This document shows positions 31,712-40,458 of a stretch of DNA of 41,746 nucleotides, in pieces. Within the stretch, counting starts at the first letter, position 1, and each line of letters opens with the position of its first letter. A model generated the notes under the pieces. It made no database searches. It saw only the letters and a list, made by a program, of their open reading frames with translations, and had not been told where the DNA came from. A program made the translations under genes and the position numbers. This stretch comes from Seleniivibrio woodruffii (GTDB lineage Bacteria > Chrysiogenota > Deferribacteres > Deferribacterales > Geovibrionaceae). The DNA lies in the NCBI RefSeq assembly GCF_029267515.1, contig NZ_JAJUIS010000009.1, positions 1 through 41,746 on the forward strand, given 5' to 3'.

Positions 31712-31772
31712 GTGACCGCTCCGTTTTTCTGATAGATATTAATTCGGAAACAGGCGGCAATTCTTTATAAGA

Positions 31773-32069
31773 CTATTTCAGCTTATTCATCACAGAATCA
31801 ACTTTTGTGTTAAGTCCCAGCGGTTTATTTTTTCTGTAATCAATTTTCACGGAAACGGATATTCTGTCGCACTCAGCCTGCGCTTCCACAGCTTTGTTAA
31901 CAACGGCAAGAACCTCGTCCAGCTTCTCTCCTTCAATAATGGTTCCCATGGGAGTCAGCTGCCAGTTAAGCCCGCTGTCTTTGATAACCTGAACAGACTT
32001 CGCAACGTATTTTGAAACGCTTTCGCCCCCGCCAAGGGGTGTGATTGAAACGAACGCCATAGCACTCAT
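31773..32069 (-). CDS. MTH1187/YkoF-type thiamine-binding-like protein
   Basis: 98 residues matching the MTH1187 family: MSAMAFVSITPLGGGESVSKYVAKSVQVIKDSGLNWQLTPMGTIIEGEKLDEVLAVVNKA, with the conserved SGLxxxLxPMGTxIEG segment. A strong ribosome site (AAGGAGAG) precedes the ATG. These small ferredoxin-like-fold proteins assemble as oligomers and some bind thiamine or its pyrimidine. No thiamine gene is adjacent, so the role here is open. Confidence 0.85.
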   Translation of the reverse strand: MSAMAFVSITPLGGGESVSKYVAKSVQVIKDSGLNWQLTPMGTIIEGEKLDEVLAVVNKAVEAQAECDRISVSVKIDYRKNKPLGLNTKVDSVMNKLK

Positions 32070-32139
32070 TGTGTCTCTCCTTATTGACTGTTTTGTAACT
32101 TAGTATAAGATGGCATGACTGAAACTCAAGGAAATTGCA

Positions 32140-33030
32140 ATGGCTGAAAGAAAAAACGTAACGGTAAATTTTTACAGACTGGAATCCGCAGTGGACACCT
32201 TTTATCAGGATATGGATTTCAAGCTGGAGGCACTGTCTGCGGGAGGCATGGACTTCGGTTTTTTCGACGGAAAAAGCTGCGAACTTATGTTCAAGATATT
32301 TGAACCGATAACTCTGTCCGACCGTAAACTATACATCGTAAGTCTTATTAAAGAGAAGATATTCCTGCCCGTGTGGTTCAACCGCGAAGGAATGGTTCAG
32401 GAAGCGCCAACAGAGGGCGGTTGTCTGGGTGATGTCAGTTATGCTCTGATAGACCCTGAAAAGCAGGCATTGCTGACGCTTTCGGGCGGGTTCGGTCCTT
32501 CTGCATCGGCATTTTCAGACTTCGCGCGCTGGCTCACAGGCGATGCAGCATCCGGCGCAAGCCCCATCTTCATAGGCAACGCCTATAATCAGGTGACCGA
32601 CTGGGAGATATTCCGGAAGGTAAATCTCTCCATAGAGGCTCCTGCTGCGGATTTTGTCGGGAACGTTCTGGACAGTGAAATCGGAGATAATTTTAAAATG
32701 CTCGAAACCCTTTCAGGGCTGAAAATAGATATATCCGTATCCATGGGGCACGGCAAGGGCAGTCTCCACAAAGACGCGGTGAAAAACTTCATAAACACCA
32801 TAATGTCAGAAAACTATGCAGGAAAGCTGAAGATAATGGGCAAAAGTTTCGAGGAACAGCAGACCGCTGAACTCGACCTTTACAACGCGCGGCTAAAGCA
32901 TAAGACTGAAATCGTCATAGCCGGCACCCATATTGCACCGGATGAGGCTAAAGCCACACTTTATGAAGCATATCAGCTTCATCTGGACGACATAGACGCC
33001 GCATATAAAGGTCTTTCCGAAGAGGAATAA
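32140..33030 (+). CDS. Unrecognised cytoplasmic protein
   Basis: 296 residues; no signal peptide, membrane helix or nucleotide-binding motif. The first 130 residues look like a mixed alpha/beta domain starting KNVTVNFYRLESAVDTFYQDMDFKL, and the C-terminal half contains SVSMGHGKGSLHKDAVKNFINTIM followed by a helical tail ending GLSEEE. It could belong to a domain of unknown function common in scattered bacteria and phages, but I cannot name it with confidence. The last 52 bases overlap the convergent glycosyltransferase gene, which is unusual. ATG 32140 follows a weak AAGGAAAT site. Confidence 0.6.
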   Translation: MAERKNVTVNFYRLESAVDTFYQDMDFKLEALSAGGMDFGFFDGKSCELMFKIFEPITLSDRKLYIVSLIKEKIFLPVWFNREGMVQEAPTEGGCLGDVSYALIDPEKQALLTLSGGFGPSASAFSDFARWLTGDAASGASPIFIGNAYNQVTDWEIFRKVNLSIEAPAADFVGNVLDSEIGDNFKMLETLSGLKIDISVSMGHGKGSLHKDAVKNFINTIMSENYAGKLKIMGKSFEEQQTAELDLYNARLKHKTEIVIAGTHIAPDEAKATLYEAYQLHLDDIDAAYKGLSEEE

Positions 33031-34355
33031 TACCCGATTACATCCATGAACGCCTGCGAAACCCTGCGGGCGTTCTCTTTTTCTATCGCCTGCGGATATA
33101 TCTCCGCCGAATCCACACATCCTTCGTATGAATTAGCAGTGATATCAGCCAGAAACTCCGCCAGTGCATGTCTGTCAGGTTTAGCGTTCATCGCATGTTC
33201 AAGAGCACTGCCGATGCTCTCTGCGCCTGTGCACCTGAAAACAGTGGGCAGCACACTGAAAAACATATCGGAAAACACCACTGAACCCACTCCGGCAAAA
33301 GCCGCCTCATAAGCGGCGGAACCTGAAACGGAAATAACCGCCCGTGCGCCTGCGATAAGCTCTGCTCCATCGGCATATGGGGAAACGCAGACCACGTTGG
33401 GCAGTTTTCCGATCTCACGGAAAAAACCGTAACGGCGCTTTCCCAAGCCCGCAGGATGCTCGCGGACTGCCAGCGACACGCCATGAGGCAGAGACTTTAC
33501 TACATTCCGCACAAGTTCGAGCTGGTTTTGGCAAAAACCGCCCAGAACGTCCAGAGATGCCTCCGGCGATACATGCAACGGCATGTAAACATAATCACCC
33601 GATAAAACTCTCTGCATACGGGAGAAACCGGACAGACGCATATTTAAATCACATGCGATGCGTTCTCTCACCAGTCCGAAAACGTTCTGTTCGGTTTCGT
33701 CCTTCGCCGTACCGCATATTAATCTGCTCAAGTGTATGAAAAAACTTTTGAAATGGCGTTTTGAGATCAGTTCAGGCTGCGCGGGAGCGTGTTCGGCCCT
33801 GAATTTTGCCGGAAGCGGCAGTACCTGTTCAGAACGGTTCATACGGATAAGTCTGTCCTGAAATATTCCGCTGAAAAAGCCGAACCTGCCGTTCGGGATA
33901 CGCACACTGTGTGGCACGATAAACTCCGCACCTGCGCTGGAACACGCGGCGCAGACAGCAAGCTCATAAGCCCACGTAGCCTCAGAAAAAACGATATCTA
34001 TCTCATTGTCCGCTATAAACTTTGAAGCGCTTTTAAAAACTCCGCCAAGATACCCGTAAGCAGCTTCCCCTCTTTTGCACAAAAGTCTGTCGCTCATGAT
34101 CATGTACGATGCTGTGACTCTGCTGTGCGCCTCCAGAAGTGCCAACGCTTCTTGGTCATAAGATTTGTCAGCGTCCGCGATGTCAAGAATATGACTACAG
34201 TCAAACCCCATATCCGTCAGATATTTAATGCGGTGTTTCGCACCGGGCATTATGAAATAGACCCCCACGCCCTGTTTCACAAGATTTTGCGCAATATGCG
34301 CAAACGTGACAGAACGAGAGTGGCTGCCGGTGAAAGCAACACGGAAAGAAGTCAT
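32979..34355 (-). CDS. Capsule-polysaccharide-type glycosyltransferase
   Basis: 458 residues without membrane helices. The C-terminal part has the segment LAVREHPAGLGKRRYGFFREIGKLPNVVCVSPYADGAELIAGARAVISVSGSAAYEAAFAGVGSVVFSD, which is typical of the KpsC/KpsS and related capsule export/synthesis enzymes (a GT-B nucleotide-sugar-binding region with xSG-x-xxxEA). It probably transfers a sugar or sugar phosphate onto a surface polysaccharide. No ribosome site is obvious before ATG 34355. The only other glycan gene in the window is the GT9 enzyme, far away. It overlaps the convergent gene by 52 bases. Confidence 0.75.
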   Translation of the reverse strand: MTSFRVAFTGSHSRSVTFAHIAQNLVKQGVGVYFIMPGAKHRIKYLTDMGFDCSHILDIADADKSYDQEALALLEAHSRVTASYMIMSDRLLCKRGEAAYGYLGGVFKSASKFIADNEIDIVFSEATWAYELAVCAACSSAGAEFIVPHSVRIPNGRFGFFSGIFQDRLIRMNRSEQVLPLPAKFRAEHAPAQPELISKRHFKSFFIHLSRLICGTAKDETEQNVFGLVRERIACDLNMRLSGFSRMQRVLSGDYVYMPLHVSPEASLDVLGGFCQNQLELVRNVVKSLPHGVSLAVREHPAGLGKRRYGFFREIGKLPNVVCVSPYADGAELIAGARAVISVSGSAAYEAAFAGVGSVVFSDMFFSVLPTVFRCTGAESIGSALEHAMNAKPDRHALAEFLADITANSYEGCVDSAEIYPQAIEKENARRVSQAFMDVIGYYSSSERPLYAASMSSR

Positions 34356-34382
34356 TAAGCATTTTTAGTAAATGAAGAAAGC

Positions 34383-34772
34383 TCAGATCCCCATGTTGGA
34401 CTTAACTATGTCTGCGATGTTCTCTGTAACCGCCATCAGTTCTGAATCGTCCTCTTCCGGAACAGCGCATACGAAAATGCTGAATCCAAGATTATTATTG
34501 AGGTACATCTTTATATCTGAAAGGTTCGGTCCTGTTCCGGTTTCGTCGCCATACGAAGGAACAATCAAAACATCACAGCCGCTGTATTTGTCAAGCTGAG
34601 TAACATTTTTAACGGATTTCTGCAAAATTCCTGAGACAAAAGTAAGTTTGCCGTTTTCGGTGAACATTACCCTTGTTCTTTTGGTTTGCCCCAGTTTGTT
34701 CTTTATCTGCGCCATTGCTTTGAGTGCTGCTGCTGTTGAAGGCACAGACATAACTACGGCAAGCTTCTTCAT
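34383..34772 (-). CDS. Unrecognised small alpha/beta protein
   Basis: 129 residues from ATG 34772, seven bases after GAGGAG; a GTG one codon earlier is less likely. Pattern of beta strands and helices (KLAVVMSVPSTAAALKAMAQIKNKLG, CDVLIVPSYGDETGTGPNLSDIKMYL, FSIFVCAVPEEDD) suggests a small Rossmann or flavodoxin-like fold, but no binding motif is clear. It is 70 bases downstream of the DUF294/CBS signalling gene on the same strand and may be co-transcribed with it. Confidence 0.6.
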   Translation of the reverse strand: MKKLAVVMSVPSTAAALKAMAQIKNKLGQTKRTRVMFTENGKLTFVSGILQKSVKNVTQLDKYSGCDVLIVPSYGDETGTGPNLSDIKMYLNNNLGFSIFVCAVPEEDDSELMAVTENIADIVKSNMGI

Positions 34773-34842
34773 CACTGTCTCCTCTATTTTCGGGAGACTT
34801 TACCCCCGAAACCCGTGTTAATATATCCACTATTCGTGTGCA

Positions 34843-36732
34843 TCACGGGTGCCCCTTAAAATAACGAAGCCCGATGTTCAAAAGTTTCTGGATGTGCCCC
34901 AGAGCCTTTTTCAGCCTCTCCCTGTTATACAGAGAGAGTTCATCGGGATTTATATATTTATTTACATGAACGCCCGCAGCCGCTTTCTCCACCTGACTTT
35001 TCAGAATGATGTCCACAACGGTCTCATACGCTTCCAGAGTGTGCAGATAAAGCTCTTCGCTGATGACGTTCATACGCCGCAGAGTCTTCATTCTTTCCAC
35101 TGTGTTCAGATCATTCAAGCCGTGCTTGAGTGTGAAAGCTCTAATCACATCAACTATAAACGCAGACGCAGAGGATTTCAAGTTTATTTCTCCCTTATGC
35201 TTCCCGTCCTTTTCCCCTATGAATTTTCCGAACATTGAAATGGGTATCCTGAGGCTGCTGTCACGCTCCAGCATCTGGATAAGAAAGATAGGACTGTTGT
35301 TCATATTCTGATTGATGTGGTTGCGCAGTTCCCATACCAGCTTCTCGTCTCCGGCAAAGCCGTCGAAGTCAAAAATGATGGATGACCACATTATCCCCAG
35401 CGAACCGGGATTTGAAACCCAGCGGGATATTTTCTGTTTCCAGTCGGATATGCGAAGCGACATCTCAGGGTTTGTAACCATGACGTTTCCGCGGCACTTT
35501 TCATAACCGACGTATTCCAGCGCATCGGAATATTTTGCACCGAATTTGATAAACATGGCGATCTCTTCATCCGTTACGGAATCGTCAAAGATAAATCCGT
35601 TGTCCTGATCAGGATCGAGCGCCATCTCCCTGCGCCCGCCGGAACCCATAATCATCAGAGTATGTCGGACCTTGGTAAGATCAAACCCGGTCTCTCTGAA
35701 ATATTCCTCGCCGCATATGCGGTATATCTTGCGCTGAATGTTAAGATGCACGGAAGAAAGAACCGGCAGAATATCATAACTGACCCGCGAGTTCTCCATA
35801 AGGGATGCCGCAACGGAATACATATCTGAATATGCCTTTTTCAGTTCATCCAGAGTGTCCAGCTTGTCAACATATGTAACGAATACGTTTATGTTATGAA
35901 ACAGCATCTTTGAAATGTCGTTGTTGGAAAGGATACCGACAGGTCTGTTTCCGCTTATGACAACAACATAGTCCGCCTGAGAATGCTGCATCTGCGCCAG
36001 CGCCTCCACAAGGGGATATTCGACAGGAAGCGCAACCGGAGAGCGTTCCATATATTTTCCGGCGGTAATGTCCGTCGGGTTCTTCTGCATATCGGGAATG
36101 AACCGCTGGACAACGTGTTTAGACGTTAGAAGCCCCTGAAGAGTACCGTCCCCGCCCACAACTACAATTGCTCCGACGTTTGCCTCAGCCATGAGCTTTG
36201 AGGCATCCAGAACTGAATCTTCAATGTTAACACTGAGTACGGGAGAAGACATATAACTTCCCAGCGGCTTATAAGTTGTGGACGCCACAGACCAGCTCGC
36301 CCTGCCCTCCAGCTCTGCGTTACGCTCTGAAACAAGGCTGTGGAAAGCTGTGCGGAACTCCGGCACGTCCTCCATAAGTTTATAAACATAAAGCTCCGGC
36401 ATAAAGAGCATCAGACAAGCCATATCTGCGTATGCCGTCACCCTGTAAGTAGATTTGCCCACGAAGGTTGATATTCCGATAACTCCTCCGCTGTCAACAA
36501 TGACTTCACGACTCCCACCGTCAGTAAGCCGAACCCTGCCGTTCAGAATAATATAAAGCCCTTTATGATATGACTCTCCCTTTTTAAAGAGTGCTTCCGA
36601 AGCATCCGCCGTAACAGACTCACATTTCATAATTGCATTTTTGAGCATCTCTCTGGGCACAGATGAAAATAATGGCAATTTCTCCGCTGTATCAACTATT
36701 TCCTCAATGGATGAAATTTCCGAATACTGCAT
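34843..36732 (-). CDS. cNMP-binding/CBS/DUF294 signalling protein
   Basis: 629 residues from ATG 36732, which follows GGGGGAG directly; an ATG ten codons upstream (36762) has no ribosome site. Domains in order: cyclic-nucleotide-binding domain (about 15-130), two CBS motifs (about 155-280), a DUF294 nucleotidyltransferase domain with GSGGRREM at about 363-370 and an acidic D-x-D-x-D behind it (D373, D375, D377), and the DUF294 C-terminal domain (about 460-620). This architecture resembles GlnD-like transferases fused to ligand sensors. Such genes are often found near DUF485/ActP acetate permeases, as here, where it is divergent from that operon; a role in controlling acetate uptake is possible. 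Confidence 0.85.
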   Translation of the reverse strand: MQYSEISSIEEIVDTAEKLPLFSSVPREMLKNAIMKCESVTADASEALFKKGESYHKGLYIILNGRVRLTDGGSREVIVDSGGVIGISTFVGKSTYRVTAYADMACLMLFMPELYVYKLMEDVPEFRTAFHSLVSERNAELEGRASWSVASTTYKPLGSYMSSPVLSVNIEDSVLDASKLMAEANVGAIVVVGGDGTLQGLLTSKHVVQRFIPDMQKNPTDITAGKYMERSPVALPVEYPLVEALAQMQHSQADYVVVISGNRPVGILSNNDISKMLFHNINVFVTYVDKLDTLDELKKAYSDMYSVAASLMENSRVSYDILPVLSSVHLNIQRKIYRICGEEYFRETGFDLTKVRHTLMIMGSGGRREMALDPDQDNGFIFDDSVTDEEIAMFIKFGAKYSDALEYVGYEKCRGNVMVTNPEMSLRISDWKQKISRWVSNPGSLGIMWSSIIFDFDGFAGDEKLVWELRNHINQNMNNSPIFLIQMLERDSSLRIPISMFGKFIGEKDGKHKGEINLKSSASAFIVDVIRAFTLKHGLNDLNTVERMKTLRRMNVISEELYLHTLEAYETVVDIILKSQVEKAAAGVHVNKYINPDELSLYNRERLKKALGHIQKLLNIGLRYFKGHP

Positions 36733-36782
36733 ATCTCCCCCGAAAGGACTTATGTTAAACATATCAATATCTGCATGTGTTG

Positions 36783-36788
36783 ATTATA
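36783..36788 (-). promoter_or_regulatory. Candidate -10 box of the DUF294 gene
   Basis: TATAAT on the minus strand (36788-36783), about 45 bases before the chosen start. The -35 region at 17 bases is not well matched. Confidence 0.4.
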
Positions 36789-37134
36789 CATCATTTCAAT
36801 AAGAAGTAAAATAAATATTGTCTCACAAATATCAAACACCGTAATATTATGGTTCGTCATTTATTGATATTTATAAGCCACGATTAACCCTTTGCTGAAA
36901 AACAAGGATTTTTTATGATCCTGAATACTGTATACAATCCTGAACCGTGCCCCACAGCCGAATAGAGCCGCTTAATACCTGTTTTAAAATATAACAGCAC
37001 AAACATGCGCGTTTTTAAAATTTATACTTTATCATGAATAAATTACACATATATGTATCAAAATTATCCATTAAGATAATTTCCACATACGAAACCGTTT
37101 AAAAAATTATTTTAATTTAAGCTCATTTTTATTG
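36789..37134. other. Long AT-rich divergent regulatory region
   Basis: No ORF of note. It contains the perfect inverted repeat AAATTATC (37061-37068)/GATAATTT (37075-37082) with a six-base centre, about 53 bp upstream of the actP -35 box, and the palindrome ACATATATGT near 37047-37056. These are candidate regulator sites. The region serves the DUF294 gene to the left and the acetate carrier to the right. Confidence 0.5.
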
Positions 37135-37163
37135 TTGATTATAATTAAAAAGTGTTTTATATT
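37135..37163 (+). promoter_or_regulatory. DUF485-actP operon promoter
   Basis: TTGATT (37135-37140), exactly 17 bases, TATATT (37158-37163). Transcription would begin near 37170, at the edge of the inverted repeat 37169-37202. Confidence 0.6.
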
Positions 37164-37168
37164 CGTGC

Positions 37169-37202
37169 CATGGTTAATTGGGTAAAAAACAAGTTAACCA
37201 TG
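37169..37202. repeat. Inverted repeat at the actP transcription start
   Basis: CATGGTTAA (37169-37177) and TTAACCATG (37194-37202) are perfect inverted copies separated by 16 bases. Because it begins at the predicted +1, it is either an operator or a 5' mRNA hairpin. Confidence 0.6.
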
Positions 37203-37249
37203 TTTTCTATCACTTAACACCTTTGCAGATTTTTATCAGGAGGAGCAAA

Positions 37250-37543
37250 ATGACTGCTAGAGACTTTACGAACTCTGAAAAGTTCAAAGACTTAGTCAGA
37301 ACACGCTGGACGTTCAGCTTCATCATGCTGGCGATTCTGTTCGTGATCTACTACGGCTACATTTACATTGTAGCAGAACACAAAGAGATCGCAGCCATCA
37401 TGGTAGGCAAAAACGTGACACTCGGGATCGTACTCTGTACAGCCGTAATCGTTGGCTCATGGATACTCACACTTATATATGTCGTGTGGGCAAACAACGT
37501 TTATGACAAAAAAGTTGAGTCTTTGAAAAAAGACCTTCAGTAA
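37250..37543 (+). CDS. DUF485 membrane protein (YjcH-like)
   Basis: 97 residues from ATG 37250, seven bases after AGGAGGAG; the longer frame from 37178 has no ribosome site. Two membrane helices (about 22-42 and 58-80) with a short periplasmic loop. This is the YjcH/DUF485 family, nearly always encoded directly before the acetate symporter ActP, as here with a gap of 18 bases. It may assist the carrier or adjust its activity. Confidence 0.92.
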   Translation: MTARDFTNSEKFKDLVRTRWTFSFIMLAILFVIYYGYIYIVAEHKEIAAIMVGKNVTLGIVLCTAVIVGSWILTLIYVVWANNVYDKKVESLKKDLQ

Positions 37544-37561
37544 CGGAACAAGGAGAAAACT

Positions 37562-39103
37562 ATGCAATCAACACTCGGTCAACCTAACGGCACCGCCATT
37601 CTTTTCTTTGTTCTGGTGGTTATTCTGACTCTTATCATAACCTACTTTGCGGCAAAGAAAACAAAGACTACAAGTGAGTTTTATGCTGCCGGACGCAGCG
37701 TTACAGGTTTCCAGAACGGTTTGGCTCTTGCAGGCGACTATATGTCTGCGGCGTCTTTCCTCGGTATTTCCGGTATGGTGGCACTCAGCGGCTACGACGG
37801 CGCCATATATGCGGTGGGCTGGCTGGTCGGATGGCCCGCGCTTATGTTCCTCATCGCAGAGCCTCTGCGTAACCTTGGTAAATACACCTTTGCTGACGTT
37901 GTGGCATCCAGACTTAAATCAGGTCCCATCCGTATAGCATCCGCTGTCGGCGGTCTGCTCGTTGTTCTTTGCTACACCATCGCGCAGATGGTGGGTTCAG
38001 GCAAACTTATCCAGCTTATGTTCGGTATGCCCTATGAAATGGCAGAGATCATAGTTGGTGTGGTTATGCTTCTTTACGTTCTTTTCGGCGGTATGCTTGC
38101 AACAACATGGGTACAGATCATCAAAGCCGTACTTCTTGTTTTCGGTGTAACCGTTCTTACAGTGCTTGCTCTTGCGAAATTTGATTTCAGCATCAGCAAC
38201 CTTTATACAGAAGTTGTTACAATGTACCCCGCGGACAATATGCTTAACCCCGGCGGTCTTGTAAAAAGTCCTCTGGACACACTTTCACTCGGTCTCGCTC
38301 TGATGTTCGGTCTGCTTGGTCTGCCGCACATCCTTATGAGATTCTTCACCGTGCCGGACGCTAAAGAAGCCAGAAAATCTGTTGCATACGCAACAACTTT
38401 CATAGGCTACTTCTATCTGGTTATCCCGATCGTGGGTTTTGCGGCTGCAGTTCTCATCGGTAAAGAGCCCATAAAAGCTATTGACGCAGGCGGAAACATG
38501 GCTGCTCCCGCTCTGGCTGAACTTCTCGGCGGAACACCCTTCCTCGGCTTCATAGCAGCGGTTGCATTCGCCACTATCCTCGCGGTTGTTGCCGGTCTGA
38601 CACTGGCTGCATCCTCAGCAATGAGCCACGACATCTATGTAAGCGTATTCAAAAAAGGTCACGCGACAGAGGAAGAGCAGGTTAAAGTTGCGAGAATGTC
38701 AGTTGTTATCTTCGGTATAGTTGCAGTTGCACTCGGTATCCTTTTCAAAGGACAGAACGTTGCGTTCCTTGTGGGTCTTGCATTCGCAATAGCGGCAAGC
38801 GCCAACTTCCCCGCTCTGTTCCTTTCCATCATATGGAAAAAAATGACAACTCAGGGTGCTGTCTGGTCAATACTTTCCGGCGGTCTGTGCGCAACAGTGC
38901 TCATCATCCTCAGCCCCACTGTTTGGGTGAACATACTCGGAAACGAAACCGCTATCTTCCCCATGAAGAACCCCGCAGTGTTCTCTATGCCGCTGGCGTT
39001 CATAGTGGCGATACTTGTTTCACTCATGTCTCCCGAACCTGAAGCTCAGGAGAAATTTGAAGACGACAAGATCAGGACTTATCTTGGTATAGGCGCGGAA
39101 TAA
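37562..39103 (+). CDS. actP: Cation/acetate symporter (SSS family)
   Basis: 513 residues with about 13 membrane helices. The signatures of the sodium:solute symporter family are present, such as TSEFYAAGRSVTGFQNGLALAGDYMSAASFLGISG (near 38-72) and the LLGLPHILMRFFTVPDAKEARKS segment near 250. The adjacent DUF485 gene supports acetate/short-chain carboxylate as substrate. AAGGAG precedes the ATG. A terminator follows after 28 bases. Confidence 0.95.
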   Translation: MQSTLGQPNGTAILFFVLVVILTLIITYFAAKKTKTTSEFYAAGRSVTGFQNGLALAGDYMSAASFLGISGMVALSGYDGAIYAVGWLVGWPALMFLIAEPLRNLGKYTFADVVASRLKSGPIRIASAVGGLLVVLCYTIAQMVGSGKLIQLMFGMPYEMAEIIVGVVMLLYVLFGGMLATTWVQIIKAVLLVFGVTVLTVLALAKFDFSISNLYTEVVTMYPADNMLNPGGLVKSPLDTLSLGLALMFGLLGLPHILMRFFTVPDAKEARKSVAYATTFIGYFYLVIPIVGFAAAVLIGKEPIKAIDAGGNMAAPALAELLGGTPFLGFIAAVAFATILAVVAGLTLAASSAMSHDIYVSVFKKGHATEEEQVKVARMSVVIFGIVAVALGILFKGQNVAFLVGLAFAIAASANFPALFLSIIWKKMTTQGAVWSILSGGLCATVLIILSPTVWVNILGNETAIFPMKNPAVFSMPLAFIVAILVSLMSPEPEAQEKFEDDKIRTYLGIGAE

Positions 39104-39130
39104 CACAATACTTCGACACTACAACAGTAA

Positions 39131-39158
39131 AAAAAGGCAGCCTTCCGGCTGCCTTTTT
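39131..39158. terminator. Bidirectional terminator between actP and bioC
   Basis: GGCAGCC (39136-39142) pairs with GGCTGCC (39147-39153) around TTCC, with A residues before and T residues after, so it can act in both directions. Confidence 0.95.
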
Positions 39159-39898
39159 CATTTCTCTCCGCTTATGTATAATATCCTGTATGTGACCGGA
39201 ATTTTTCCATTTTCACCGAAAAGCTCCGGATAGAGTTCAAGAAATTTTTTATAGGACGTCTTTGATGTGACCTTATCCTTACCGCTGAAAGTCGCACCTG
39301 TCCCCTTCTGCTTTTTAAGAAAGCCGGAAACGCTTTCGAAATTCAGAACGTATTCCCGTACCTCTTTATTAACGGAAACGCCGCAGCCTTCAAATATACG
39401 CGCAAAATCATCCTCTTTCGGCAGGGCATACACAGAACCGAAACCCGTCATCTGGTTGAGTATAGACATTTCAACGAAAGTTCCCTCAACAAATACCGAA
39501 AATGCGAACTTTCCGCCTTTTTTAAGGTGTTTCAGCATTGCAGGAATGCTTTTCTCAGGCTGCTGGAACCATTGAATGGCGGAAGAACCGGTTATAAGAG
39601 CAAATTCACCGCCGACGGGCAGATATTCGCCGTCGCCGCAGATGAAAATATTATCAGGAAACTGCCGTGCCGCCTTTGCCAAAAGAGCATCAGCAATATC
39701 AACACACACTGCCGAACCGCATTTTTCATTCAGCAGTTTCGTAAATATACCCGTTCCCGTTCCAATCTCAAGTATCCTGTCCTGTGTGCCATCCGGCAGG
39801 AGTTCTGCTAGATGTTCTGCAACAATGCGCTGAATATCGCAAGATGAATCATAGGATTCCGAAGACGAGCAGAAGGCGTGTTTTATGTGTATCTTCAT
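39158..39898 (-). CDS. bioC: Malonyl-ACP O-methyltransferase
   Basis: 246 residues from the ATG at 39898, whose first bases overlap the stop of the upstream esterase gene (ATGA). The SAM-binding motif ILEIGTGTGIF is at about 42-52. The methylase core is followed by the BioC-typical VEGTFVEMSIL and the C-terminal KKFLELYPELF segment. BioC methylates malonyl-ACP so that fatty-acid enzymes can build pimeloyl-ACP methyl ester. Third gene of bioF-esterase-bioC; a shared terminator lies behind. Confidence 0.93.
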   Translation of the reverse strand: MKIHIKHAFCSSSESYDSSCDIQRIVAEHLAELLPDGTQDRILEIGTGTGIFTKLLNEKCGSAVCVDIADALLAKAARQFPDNIFICGDGEYLPVGGEFALITGSSAIQWFQQPEKSIPAMLKHLKKGGKFAFSVFVEGTFVEMSILNQMTGFGSVYALPKEDDFARIFEGCGVSVNKEVREYVLNFESVSGFLKKQKGTGATFSGKDKVTSKTSYKKFLELYPELFGENGKIPVTYRILYISGEK

Positions 39899-40458
39899 AT
39901 CAGGTATTCCGAAATTATCTCCGGCGGAACGAAATGACCGCAATCCGCCCGCACAAAGTAGGCAGAAAACCTTTCAGACACAGCCACACCGGAGGAAACG
40001 TTCACAACACCATCCTGCGCACCGTGGATAACAGTCAAAGGCGGCATTGTTTCCCGTATGCCTTCTCCGGTTTCCAGAAGGTACTCAAGCCCTTTTTCAA
40101 GCACGGAATAATCCCTTATCTGCGGGAGCACAATTCCGGGACAGCCGCAGGCGGCAAGAAAATCTTTTATCACCGTTTCCGGTGCAGTGCGGAATTTCTT
40201 TATCATAAGTTTCAGAACACGTTCCGGCGTGTAATCGGTAAATCGGATGAACGGAGACACCAGAACTACGTTCTCAAAATCCAGTCTTCCGGCTTTCAGT
40301 GCGAGATTCGCGCCCGTTGACCAGCAGACAAGGTTTCTGCCTGACAGTTTTTCAATATCAATATCATCGTAAAACGGCACAAGGAACTCAAACTTATCCG
40401 CAAAGCCGCCGAACAATGCAGGAAACCCGCACCAGCCCGACAGAAAAATATCTTTCAT
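39895..40458 (-). CDS. BioG/BioH-type pimeloyl-ACP methyl ester esterase
   Basis: 187 residues, small alpha/beta hydrolase. Nucleophile S47 lies in CWSTGA (G-x-S-x-G variant: W-S-T-G), with the likely acid D149 in HGAQDG and base H175 in DCGHF. The compact size and the start MKDIFLSGWCGFP are closer to BioG than to E. coli BioH. It would free pimeloyl-ACP from its methyl ester after chain extension. It overlaps bioF upstream by four bases and bioC downstream by four bases, so the three are translationally coupled. Confidence 0.85.
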   Translation of the reverse strand: MKDIFLSGWCGFPALFGGFADKFEFLVPFYDDIDIEKLSGRNLVCWSTGANLALKAGRLDFENVVLVSPFIRFTDYTPERVLKLMIKKFRTAPETVIKDFLAACGCPGIVLPQIRDYSVLEKGLEYLLETGEGIRETMPPLTVIHGAQDGVVNVSSGVAVSERFSAYFVRADCGHFVPPEIISEYLI

